From Nakamurella deserti (GTDB lineage: Bacteria; Actinomycetota; Actinomycetes; Mycobacteriales; Nakamurellaceae): a stretch of DNA of 64,000 bases. Where the stretch lies: assembly GCF_003260015.1 (NCBI RefSeq), contig NZ_QCXS01000003.1:238315-302314 (forward strand), given 5' to 3'. The notes beneath the pieces are model-generated. The model had not been told where the DNA came from and searched no databases. It saw only the letters and a list, made by a program, of their open reading frames with translations. The translations under genes were made by a program, and so were the position numbers. Positions 1 through 7,319 of the stretch are shown piece by piece (position 1 is the stretch's first letter; each line of letters begins with the position of its first letter).

Positions 1-191
1 ATGGCGACGGCGACGCGACCGGTGTCGAAGGGGGCGGTGGAACCGTTGCGGCGGATCACGGTCATCGCCGTGGCGGGGGTGCCGCCGTTGCGGTACTGAC
101 CGGCGTCACCGGGAGCGGTGTCGCCCGCATCGGTGCGGTCCTGGGTGTACAGGTCGACACCGTTGTCGGTGGTGCTCACATTGGGGGCCAT
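1..191 (-). CDS. Ribonucleotide reductase alpha subunit, N-terminal fragment (runs off the window)
   Basis: Only the first 63 codons are inside the window. The frame opens with ATG at 191 behind an AGGAGAG Shine-Dalgarno. After about 40 variable residues it reads MTVIRRNGSTAPFDTGRVAV, the start of an ATP-cone domain (a basic-D/N-G turn followed by PFD). This is the allosteric nucleotide-binding domain at the N terminus of class I/II ribonucleotide reductase large subunits. The closest pattern I recall is the class Ia NrdA start VIRRNGKVTPFD. NrdR also carries an ATP cone, but it has a zinc ribbon before it, which is absent here. Two NrdR-box-like sites upstream support a reductase gene. The class (I or II) cannot be decided from this fragment. 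Confidence 0.62.
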   Translation of the reverse strand, partial: MAPNVSTTDNGVDLYTQDRTDAGDTAPGDAGQYRNGGTPATAMTVIRRNGSTAPFDTGRVAVA

Positions 192-870
192 GCGCTCTCC
201 TGTCGAGCTCGTGCGTGCGGATCCACTGCTGCCGGTCGACGGAGCCGATCGGCGGGTGCTGCGTGCTGTGCGTGCTGGTGCGGGTGGTGCCGCGACGGCG
301 GGGTGCGAGGCAGCGGATCAGCCGGCCCGGGGGCCACCTGGTACAGCGCCACCGCGGTCCCGGCCATTCCCCGGAGGGAGCAGCGTGCACGTCGTCGTGC
401 GGTCGGTTCGGGCGGTCCGGTGACGGTGGTCCCACGAGGGGATGCACTGTCGTACGGGTCGTACCCGCCGGGGGCCTCGAACAGTACATCTAGGGGCGCT
501 CGATTTCCTAGACCCCACATCTGGTGTCGGCGTGTCCCGGATGCCCATCAGGCAGGTCTACCACCGCACACCGACAGTGACGGTTCACCGGCTGTCCCGG
601 CACCGTCCCCAACGCATCAACACCCGCCCCGCGCCCACCAGCCGCGATGCCCGCGATCCGTCCCCACGGCATCCACAAATGTGTGCACAGAGCACCCCCG
701 GCGGGCTCACGCGGTGCGACCGGCGCCACCCCGCCCCGACGCCCACCGGCGCCGTTCCCGACACGCCCGGGGAGGCGGCGCCGCTAGTGTTCGGAAGGCC
801 GCGGCCCCGACGGAGCGCCGCACCCGCCGGCCACCGGTCCCACGGAGCCGAGCCCGACCGAGGAGTCCGC
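192..870. other. Divergent intergenic region with NrdR-like sites
   Basis: This 679-bp gap separates the minus-strand reductase gene from the plus-strand oxidoreductase. It holds the NrdR-box pair annotated separately. Open frames cross it, but they have arginine/proline-rich translations typical of GC-rich non-coding DNA and no good ribosome binding site. I looked for a B12-box (GCCACTG) on the minus strand, because some reductase leaders carry a cobalamin riboswitch, and found none. Confidence 0.5.
481..527 (-). promoter_or_regulatory. Tandem NrdR-box-like repressor sites
   Basis: Two 16-bp elements lie at 481-496 (ACAGTACATCTAGGGG) and 512-527 (ACCCCACATCTGGTGT). Each agrees with about 12 of 16 positions of the NrdR box as I recall it (ACACTATATCTAGTGT-like). 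Their starts are 31 bp apart, three helical turns, which is the usual spacing of paired NrdR boxes. They lie roughly 290-335 bp upstream of the reductase start, so a long leader or a promoter close to the boxes is implied. NrdR represses reductase genes when dATP is high. Confidence 0.5.
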
Positions 871-1911
871 GTGTCCGCCCTTCCCGCCCAGCTGCCCACC
901 CCCCGCACCGCCGACCCCCGCACGGCCCCGCCGCTGCGCTGGGGCGTGCTGGCCCCCGGCGGCATCGCGAGCTCGTTCGCCGACGCCGTCCGCAGGCACA
1001 CCGCCCAGGAGCTGGTGGCCGTCGGCTCCCGCAGCGCCGAGCGGGCCCGGTCGTTCGCCGACCGCTTCGGCATCGGCACGGTGCACGACAGCTACCCGGC
1101 CCTGGTCGAGGATCCGCAGGTGCAGGCGGTGTACGTGGCCAGCCCGCACTCCGCGCACCACGAGCACGCCCTGCTGGCCATCGCCGCCGGCAAGCACGTC
1201 CTGGTCGAGAAGGCCTTCACCCAGACCGCGGCCCAGGCCGCGGAGGTCGCACAGGCCGCCGCCGCGGCGGGCGTCGTGGTCATGGAGGCGATGTGGAGCC
1301 GCTTCCTCCCCCACTACGACGTCGTGCGCCAGCTGCTGGCCGACGGCGCCCTCGGCGACCTGGTCACGCTGACCGCCGACCACGGGCAGTACTTCGACTT
1401 CGATCCGCGGTTCCGGCTGTTCAACCCGGAGCTCGCCGGCGGGGCTCTGCTGGACCTGGGCATCTACCCGGTCTCGTTCGCCTCGTTCGTGCAGGGCACC
1501 CCCGACCGCATCCAGGCCACGGGCACGCTGGCGTCGACGGGTGTCGACGGCCAGGTCAGCGCCGTCCTGAGCAGCGACAGCGGCCTGCAGGCGGTCGTGA
1601 ACACCACGCTGTTCGCCAAGACGCCGACGACGGCGTCCATCTCGGGGACCCGGGCGCGCATCGAGATCGCCGGTGACTTCTACATGCCGCAGCCCGTCAC
1701 CCTGATCGACCGCGACGGCGACCGACGCACCTGGGACGGCAACACCGTGCACGGCCACGAGGGCCTGGCCTACGAGGCGGCGGAGCTGGCGCGTGTGGTC
1801 GCCGACGGGCGCACCGGGTCCGACCTGCTGCCGGTCGCCGAGACGCTGGCCATCATGGGCACCCTGGACGAGCTGCGCCGGCAGGTCGGCGCGGCACTGC
1901 CGGGCGACTGA
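871..1911 (+). CDS. Gfo/Idh/MocA family NAD(P)-dependent oxidoreductase
   Basis: The protein has 346 residues. Start GTG 871 was chosen because GAGGAG lies just upstream and the translation then begins close to the Rossmann fold; the open frame extends far further upstream but looks non-coding. The N-terminal dinucleotide-binding region contains RWGVLAPGGIASSFADAV, an unusual APGGI version of the GxGxxG turn. The family signature EKAF (a variant of EKP) is preceded by AAGKHVLV. EAMWSRFLPHY and GGALLDLGIYPVSF are typical of the dihydrodiol dehydrogenase-like branch. Such enzymes oxidise or reduce sugar or cyclic alcohol carbons; the substrate cannot be read from sequence. It converges on mazG, with only 19 bp between the stop codons. 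Confidence 0.85.
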   Translation: MSALPAQLPTPRTADPRTAPPLRWGVLAPGGIASSFADAVRRHTAQELVAVGSRSAERARSFADRFGIGTVHDSYPALVEDPQVQAVYVASPHSAHHEHALLAIAAGKHVLVEKAFTQTAAQAAEVAQAAAAAGVVVMEAMWSRFLPHYDVVRQLLADGALGDLVTLTADHGQYFDFDPRFRLFNPELAGGALLDLGIYPVSFASFVQGTPDRIQATGTLASTGVDGQVSAVLSSDSGLQAVVNTTLFAKTPTTASISGTRARIEIAGDFYMPQPVTLIDRDGDRRTWDGNTVHGHEGLAYEAAELARVVADGRTGSDLLPVAETLAIMGTLDELRRQVGAALPGD

Positions 1912-1930
1912 CTCCGCCGGCGTCCGGGGC

Positions 1931-2599
1931 TCAGGTGCCGGCGTCCAGCGCGCGCATCCGTTCGGCGTGCGCCCTGGCGACGGCGCGGACGGCGACCTCC
2001 GGGTCCTCGCCGGCCGCGCCGGCCGCGTAGGCCAGCCGGAAGACCTGCTCGGCCCACCCGTCCCCGGCGGGCAGGTCGGCGTGGGCGTCGAACTTGCGGG
2101 CCCGGGCCCCGAGCTTGCCGGCCAGCGCCATCGACGGCGCCGCCATCGCGACCCCGGCCAACGGCCCGGAGCGGCCCTTCTCGGTCTTCTTCAGCTCGTC
2201 CCAGCGCTGCTGCTGCTCGTCGGCGTCGGTGAGCGCGGCGTCGTCGGCGAAGACGTGCGGGTGGCGGCGGACCAGCTTGTCCACGAGGTCACCGGCGACG
2301 TCGTCGATGGTGAAACCGTCGGCCGACCCGGCGCGTTCGGCCGCAATCCGGGCATGGAAGAGCACCTGCAGGAGCACGTCGCCCAGCTCCTCGCGCACGG
2401 CGGCCGCGTTCCCGTCCTCGATGGCCTGGACCAGCTCGAAGCACTCCTCGACGAGGTAGCGCACGAGGGAGGCGTGGGTCTGGGCGGCGTCCCACGGGCA
2501 CCCGCCCGGGGACCGCAGGCGGTCCATCACGGCCACCGCTTCGAGCAGGGCGGCGCCGGGGGCGGGTCGGGACGGGGGGACGGCGGCGGGGTCGGTCAC
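1931..2599 (-). CDS. mazG: MazG nucleoside triphosphate pyrophosphohydrolase
   Basis: The protein has 222 residues from GTG 2599. The frame is open to 2665, but that start would reach 44 bp into the cytidylyltransferase gene. MazG hydrolyses NTPs and dNTPs to the monophosphate and PPi, a house-cleaning role. The four-helix MazG core is clear: GGCPWDAAQTHASLVRYLVE, then EECFELVQAI (E51, E52, E55) and EELGDVLLQVLFHARIA (E70, E71, D74), which supply the Mg2+-binding carboxylates. A shorter C-terminal half follows, with KKTEKG and LAGVAMAAPSMALAGKLGAR. It lies 22 bp downstream of the TagD-like gene on the same strand. In several actinobacteria mazG is, as I recall, beside a SurA-like lipoprotein gene; here that gene is about 30 kb away (32203-33117). 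Confidence 0.93.
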   Translation of the reverse strand: MTDPAAVPPSRPAPGAALLEAVAVMDRLRSPGGCPWDAAQTHASLVRYLVEECFELVQAIEDGNAAAVREELGDVLLQVLFHARIAAERAGSADGFTIDDVAGDLVDKLVRRHPHVFADDAALTDADEQQQRWDELKKTEKGRSGPLAGVAMAAPSMALAGKLGARARKFDAHADLPAGDGWAEQVFRLAYAAGAAGEDPEVAVRAVARAHAERMRALDAGT

Positions 2600-2621
2600 C
2601 CGCCCAGTGTCGCGCAGCCGG

Positions 2622-3074
2622 TCAGCCGGTGACGGCGATGGGGTTGTCCTCCTCCGGCACGACACCGGCCAGGAAGCGGCGCAGCAGCGAGCTGGAGGTG
2701 TGCATCGTGTACGGGAAGTAGACGACCTCGACGCCGACGGTGGCGAAGTCGGCCTCGAGCTTGCGGCCCTTGGCCGTGCCCCGCCAGTCGTCGCCCTTGA
2801 AGATGATGTCGAAGCCGACCTCGCGCCAGGTGTCGAGCTTGTCGGGGACGACCTCGGCGACGGCCTCGTCGACGTAGCGGATGCTGCGGACGATCTCCAG
2901 CCGCTCGGCGAGCGGGACGACCGGGGACTTGCCCTTGGTCAGCTGGCTCATCTCGTCGGAGACGACACCGGCGATGAGGTGGTCGCACTGGGAACGGGCG
3001 TGCTTGAGGATGTTGAGATGGCCGATGTGGAACAGGTCGTACACACCCGGTGCGTATCCGATGCGCGTTGTCAT
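2622..3074 (-). CDS. TagD-like cytidylyl/nucleotidyltransferase
   Basis: The protein has 150 residues. ATG 3074 is preceded by GAGG at good spacing. The nucleotidyltransferase signature is complete: GVYDLFHIGHLNILKHA with HIGH at residues 16-19. HTSSSLLRRF near the end occupies the place of the RTSG/RTEGISTT motif. Length and motifs match glycerol-3-phosphate cytidylyltransferase (TagD) and relatives, which condense CTP with an alcohol phosphate to give a CDP-alcohol and PPi in the cytoplasm. The acceptor could be glycerol phosphate or another polyol phosphate. A CDP-alcohol phosphotransferase is encoded in the same locus (26961-27794), a plausible user of the product. It is transcribed away from ugd. 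Confidence 0.82.
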   Translation of the reverse strand: MTTRIGYAPGVYDLFHIGHLNILKHARSQCDHLIAGVVSDEMSQLTKGKSPVVPLAERLEIVRSIRYVDEAVAEVVPDKLDTWREVGFDIIFKGDDWRGTAKGRKLEADFATVGVEVVYFPYTMHTSSSLLRRFLAGVVPEEDNPIAVTG

Positions 3075-3571
3075 TCCCGGTCCTCGAGTTCGTCAGGGCG
3101 CCGTTCTCACGCGCCACCGTCCAGTGCATTCATCGCAAATGGAGTACAGGTTGTGACGCCAAGCGCCTGTGATTTGGTCCACACGACGATTGTCACCCGA
3201 ATGCCAGCTGCAATCTGACGTACTGTAACCCGGAGGAAAGCGCCTCCGCAGTGGTTCCGCGGAATCGGTTCAGACCTCCCGCCGCAGGTCGGCGCGCTGC
3301 TCGCCGGCCGGGGGCGGACGCCTCCCGGAGCACCGCCGCCCGGGCGGGCGGCTGCGCCATCGGGTGCCGCACCTCGCGGCCGGACCGCACCGCGGCCGGC
3401 GTCCCGACGCCCGGTGACGGGTCACGTTTTGTCAGCCGTCGGTTGTTCTGTCACGTTGATGGTGCCCCCGGGCGGATCGACCTCGATACTCCGACAGTGA
3501 TGTCCGGTCGCGCGATCTCCAGCGTCGGCCTGTACCGCCCCCTTTTCGTTCCGGCTAATGAAAGACAGACG
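3075..3571. other. Divergent promoter region between the TagD-like gene and ugd
   Basis: This 497-bp gap has a lower-GC core around 3120-3235. A small hairpin is possible at 3231-3248 (CGGAGG / CCTCCG). An 8-bp direct repeat, GTCACGTT, occurs at 3421-3428 and 3450-3457, start to start 29 bp, about 115-150 bp upstream of ugd; it could be a regulator site. No convincing -35/-10 pair and no gene were found. Confidence 0.35.
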
Positions 3572-4885
3572 ATGAAACTCTCCGTGATCGGATGCGGTTA
3601 CCTCGGTGCCGTCCACGCCGCGTGTATGGCGAAGATGGGCCACGAGGTCGTCGGTATCGACCTGGACACCGCCAAGATCGAGGCGCTCGCCAAGGGGCAG
3701 GCACCGTTCTTCGAACCCGGACTCCCCGAACTGCTCACCGAGGCGATGGCCACCGGCCGGTTGCGTTTCGCCTCCGACATCGCCGCCGCCAAGGGCAGCC
3801 AGGTCCACTTCGTCTGCGTGGGCACCCCGCAGCGCAAGGGCGAGAACGCCGCCGACCTGACCTACGTCAACGGCGCGTTCGAGTCGCTCGTGCCGCACCT
3901 GAGCGACGGCGACCTGGTCGTCGGCAAGTCCACCGTCCCGGTGGGCACCGCCAAGCGGATGGCCGACCTGATCGACGCGGGCACCGCCGACGCCTCGCTC
4001 GCCTGGAACCCGGAGTTCCTCCGTGAGGGCTTCGCGGTCAAGGACACCCTGCACCCCGACCGGCTGGTCTACGGCGTCGCCTCCGGCGAGGAGTCCGACC
4101 CGGCCACCGCCATCCTGGACGGCGTCTACGCGACCCCGCTGTCGGAGGGCACCCCCCGGCTCGTCGCCGACTTCGCCACCGCCGAGCTGGTCAAGGTGGC
4201 CGCCAACTCGTTCCTGGCCACCAAGATCTCCTTCATCAACGCGATGGCCGAGCTGTGCGAGGCCACCGGCGCCGACGTGACCAAGCTGGCCGACGCGATC
4301 GGGCACGACGTGCGCATCGGCCGCCGCTTCCTCAACGCCGGTCTCGGTTTCGGCGGCGGCTGCCTGCCCAAGGACATCCGCGCCTTCATGGCGCGCGCGG
4401 GCGAGCTCGGTGCCGACGAGGCGCTGACCTTCCTGCGCGAGGTCGACAACATCAACATCCGGCGTCGCCGGCGCATGGTCGAGCTGACCCAGGAGATCTG
4501 CGGCGGGACCCTGGCCGGCGCCCGCGTGGCCGTCCTCGGCGCGGCGTTCAAGCCCGACAGTGACGACGTCCGTGACTCCCCCGCTCTCGACGTCGCGGCC
4601 ATCATCGGTCAGCGCGGCGCCACCGTCGTCGTCACCGACCCGGAGGCGATCCACACCGCGCAGCGGCTCCGCCCGGAGCTGACCTACGTGGAGACCGCCG
4701 ACGAGGCCGCCAAGGGCGCCGACGTGGTGCTGCTGCTCACCGAGTGGAAGCAGTTCCGCGAGCTGGATCCGACGACCTTCGGCGACACGATGACCGGCAA
4801 GCGGATCCTCGATGGCCGCAACGTGCTCGACCCGGCCGCCTGGCGTGCCGCGGGCTGGACCTACCGCGCCCTCGGACGTCCGTGA
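3572..4885 (+). CDS. ugd: UDP-glucose 6-dehydrogenase
   Basis: The protein has 437 residues. It oxidises UDP-glucose to UDP-glucuronate with two NAD+. The ATG at 3572 places the Rossmann motif GCGYLG at residues 8-13, as expected. Other landmarks are VGTPQ, GKSTVPVGT, NPEFLREG (146-153), the substrate-binding stretch LVKVAANSFLATKISFIN, and the catalytic cysteine in GFGGGCLPKD (C264, K267, D268). The C-terminal UDP-binding domain has VLGAAFKPDSDDVRDSPAL. The gene divides TagD-like cytidylyltransferase from the tyrosine phosphatase and overlaps the latter by 4 bp (GTGA). The product supplies the uronic acid that the PL14-like lyases downstream would be expected to attack if the polymer contains it. 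Confidence 0.95.
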   Translation: MKLSVIGCGYLGAVHAACMAKMGHEVVGIDLDTAKIEALAKGQAPFFEPGLPELLTEAMATGRLRFASDIAAAKGSQVHFVCVGTPQRKGENAADLTYVNGAFESLVPHLSDGDLVVGKSTVPVGTAKRMADLIDAGTADASLAWNPEFLREGFAVKDTLHPDRLVYGVASGEESDPATAILDGVYATPLSEGTPRLVADFATAELVKVAANSFLATKISFINAMAELCEATGADVTKLADAIGHDVRIGRRFLNAGLGFGGGCLPKDIRAFMARAGELGADEALTFLREVDNINIRRRRRMVELTQEICGGTLAGARVAVLGAAFKPDSDDVRDSPALDVAAIIGQRGATVVVTDPEAIHTAQRLRPELTYVETADEAAKGADVVLLLTEWKQFRELDPTTFGDTMTGKRILDGRNVLDPAAWRAAGWTYRALGRP

Positions 4886-5520
4886 CCGGTTCCGCCCAGA
4901 ACCCGGAAGGCCCCGCGCGGGCCTTCCGGGTTCTCGTCGTCTGTACCGCCAACCAGTGCCGGTCGCCGATGGCCGAGTACCTGCTGCGGGACGCGCTGCG
5001 GGCCGCCGGCATCCCCGCGGACGCGACCGCCGACCTCGCCGACGGGCGTCCGGCCGCCGGCTGGTCGGTCGGCTCGGCCGGCACCCGCACCCGCGGTGGC
5101 CGCCCGATGGATCCCGCCGCGTCGACGGTGCTGGCCGAGCGGGGCATCGACGGATCCGGATTCGTCGGACGCGCCCTCACCCCGCAGTTGATCCGGGACG
5201 CCGACCTGGTGCTGGCGGCGACGCGGGAGCACCGCGGCGCGATCGCCTCACTGCTCCCCGCGGCGCTGTCGCGGCTGTTCACCATCCAGCAGTTCGGCTA
5301 CCTGGCCGCCGCCGCCCAACCGGGCACCGTCACCGATCCGGTCGACGCCGGGTTCGACCTGCTGGCGCGGGCCCGGGCCGCACGTTCCCAGGTACCCGGC
5401 AGGACGGTCGAGGACGACCTGGCCGATCCGGTGGGCCGGCCGGTCGAGGACTTCCGGCGGTGTGCCGGTGAGCTCGACGACGCCATCCGGGGAATGCTCC
5501 GCACTGTTCCGCCGCGCTGA
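4882..5520 (+). CDS. Low-molecular-weight protein-tyrosine phosphatase (Wzb-like)
   Basis: The protein has 212 residues from GTG 4882. The start overlaps the ugd stop (GTGA), suggesting translational coupling. The P-loop CTANQCRSPMAE (C21 nucleophile, R27) is the CX5RS signature of the LMW-PTP family, and ADPVGRP (D182) is in the place of the general acid DP loop. The protein is longer than the usual ~150-165 residues because of an inserted segment around residues 45-75 and 140-160. In EPS loci such phosphatases dephosphorylate the BY-kinase, which resets polymer export and chain length. Here the BY-kinase gene lies tail to tail with it, 68 bp away. Confidence 0.87.
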   Translation: MTGSAQNPEGPARAFRVLVVCTANQCRSPMAEYLLRDALRAAGIPADATADLADGRPAAGWSVGSAGTRTRGGRPMDPAASTVLAERGIDGSGFVGRALTPQLIRDADLVLAATREHRGAIASLLPAALSRLFTIQQFGYLAAAAQPGTVTDPVDAGFDLLARARAARSQVPGRTVEDDLADPVGRPVEDFRRCAGELDDAIRGMLRTVPPR

Positions 5521-5588
5521 CCCGCCGGCGCCGGCGGCCCGTCACGGTTGTCGCGGGGCGGCCCGACGGTCGCCACCCGGCGGACGCC

Positions 5589-7106
5589 TCACTTCCGGCT
5601 GGAACCGCTGCCCGCCGCGTGCCGCGACGAGGCCTTGTCGGAGCCGCCGGGCTGCGTCGCCGCCGGGCTGGTCCTGGCCGAGGAGATCGGCGTGAGGGTG
5701 GGGGCCGACATCGGCTCCAACGGCGCGGCGCGCTTCGTGGGGTCGTCCTCGTAGTAGCCGTAGCCGTCGTAGCCGGTGGCCGCGGCACCCTTGCGGGGCA
5801 CCATCGACAGCACACAGCCGAGGATGCGGGCGTCCACGGCCTCCAGCGAGTACAGCGAGGCGTTGACCTGGTTGCGGGTGGTCTTGCCGTACCGCACGAC
5901 CACGACCACCCCGTCGGCGAGGGTGGCGGCCACAGCGCCGTCGGTCACCGGCAGCAGCGGCGGGGTGTCGATGATGACCAGGTCGAACAGGGTCCGCAAC
6001 TCGGCGAGCAGGTTGACCATGTTCTGGCTGCCCAGCATCTCTGACGGATTCGGCGGCACCGAACCGCTGGGCAGCACCATCAGCCCGTCGGTCCCCCACG
6101 GCTGCAGGACGTCCTGCACCGCGACCTGACCGGCGAGCACGTTGCTCAGCCCGACCGCGCGCTCGAGGCCGAGGTAGTCAGCGGCGCGCGGACGACGCAG
6201 GTCGGCCTCGATGAGCAGCACCCGGCGGCCGGTCTCGGCGGAGACGATGGCGAGGTTGACCGCGGTGCTGGACTTGCCCTCGCTGGCCACCGAGGACGTC
6301 ACCACGAGCACCTGGACCGGCTTGTCGACGTCCATGAACTGCAGGTTGGTCCGGATCTGCCGGTAGTTCTCCGCGCGGATCGACCGTATCTGGTCGCCGA
6401 TCAGCACGGGCGACTTCTTCGCCCCCGAGTCCAGACCGACGGCGCCGAGGACGGGGAGCCCGGAGGCGGTCCGCAGCGCGTCGATCGTCCGCAGCGTGGT
6501 GTCGGTCAGGCCGCGGATGGTCGCCAGCACGAAGCCGAGCACGAGCCCGGCGAGCAGGCCGAGGGCGAGGTTGACCGTCTTCCGGGGTGACACCGGGTCG
6601 GGGTTCAAGGTGGGCCCCGAGGTCACAACCATCTTGACCGTCGAGCCCTGGACGCCTTCTTCGCTCGTACGGTTGTCGAGACCGTCGATGAGCGGGCCGA
6701 ACTCCTGCGCGACCGCATCGGCCAACTGCAGGGAACGGTCCCTCGAGGAGTCGACGACGGTGACCGTGATCAGCACGGTGTTGAGGTCCGACGCCGCGGA
6801 CAGCATGCCGGCGACCTCGGACGGAGACAGATCGAGGCCGGTCCGGGCGATCAGGCGTTCCGCCAGCGCGTCGCTCTTGACGAGCTTGTTGTAGGACTCG
6901 ATCTTGGCCACGGCGTACTGATTGGCCTGGAAGGCGTTACCGCCGGCCGCGTCGGTCGGGGTCGACACGTAGAAGGTCACGTCGCTCTCGAACCGGGGCG
7001 TACTGGTTTCGTTGTACGCGGTGGCCGCGCCCACTCCGAGAACCGCCAGGAGCGCGATCACCCACCAGTTCTTGCGGATGATGCGGAAATACGCTTGCAG
7101 GTCCAT
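5589..7106 (-). CDS. Polysaccharide co-polymerase / bacterial tyrosine kinase (Wzz-Wzc type)
   Basis: The protein has 505 residues from ATG 7106, with GGAGG upstream; earlier in-frame starts add a tail that does not fit the family. Domains: a Wzz chain-length domain between two membrane segments (about 15-32 and 178-197), then a cytoplasmic BY-kinase. The kinase shows Walker A SVASEGKSS (272-280), Walker A' VLLIEADLRRP (296-306) and Walker B LVIIDTPPL (376-384). A tyrosine cluster, GYDGYGYYEDD (Y446, Y449, Y451, Y452), is the expected autophosphorylation site. Kinase and transmembrane parts are on one chain. Unusually, a Pro/Ser/Thr/Ala-rich tail of about 50 residues follows the cluster. Its role would be control of EPS polymerisation and export at the inner membrane. 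Confidence 0.92.
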   Translation of the reverse strand: MDLQAYFRIIRKNWWVIALLAVLGVGAATAYNETSTPRFESDVTFYVSTPTDAAGGNAFQANQYAVAKIESYNKLVKSDALAERLIARTGLDLSPSEVAGMLSAASDLNTVLITVTVVDSSRDRSLQLADAVAQEFGPLIDGLDNRTSEEGVQGSTVKMVVTSGPTLNPDPVSPRKTVNLALGLLAGLVLGFVLATIRGLTDTTLRTIDALRTASGLPVLGAVGLDSGAKKSPVLIGDQIRSIRAENYRQIRTNLQFMDVDKPVQVLVVTSSVASEGKSSTAVNLAIVSAETGRRVLLIEADLRRPRAADYLGLERAVGLSNVLAGQVAVQDVLQPWGTDGLMVLPSGSVPPNPSEMLGSQNMVNLLAELRTLFDLVIIDTPPLLPVTDGAVAATLADGVVVVVRYGKTTRNQVNASLYSLEAVDARILGCVLSMVPRKGAAATGYDGYGYYEDDPTKRAAPLEPMSAPTLTPISSARTSPAATQPGGSDKASSRHAAGSGSSRK

Positions 7107-7319
7107 GGCGTGTCCGCCCCTCCGACAGGTGTGTGCTGGACCGTCCGATCCATCGAGCGCATCGCATTCTGTGATGTCATCGTCCCCCAGCACAGCACGG
7201 CGCGCCCTCTATGTTACGCGCAGTACTGCTTTGATTCCGGACAGTATGCAGACTTTCCCGGCTCGGGACGACTCGCCGGGCCGGTCGGTGACCTGCCGCC
7301 GCGGCCCCGGGCCGGCCGT
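7107..7319 (-). promoter_or_regulatory. Upstream region of the BY-kinase gene with a 10-bp palindrome
   Basis: The 213 bp between the Wzy-like gene and the kinase gene include an AT-richer patch at 7205-7255. It contains the perfect palindrome GCAGTACTGC (7220-7229). Read on the minus strand, GGAAT and CGTAAC flank it about 15 bp apart, which loosely recalls an ECF-sigma promoter. This is suggestive only. Confidence 0.25.

Noticed and set aside
192-480. Cobalamin riboswitch in the reductase leader
   Set aside because: No B12-box or matching stem was found on the minus strand.
442-870. N-terminal extension of the Gfo/Idh/MocA oxidoreductase
   Set aside because: The frame is open, but the translation is Arg/Pro/His-rich, has no ribosome binding site and places about 140 residues before a fold that normally starts within 10-30 residues.
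1915-1943. Hairpin CGCCGGC / GCCGGCG as a terminator between the oxidoreductase and mazG
   Set aside because: The right arm lies within the mazG coding end and the stem is only 7 bp, so it is not distinguishable from background GC-rich complementarity.
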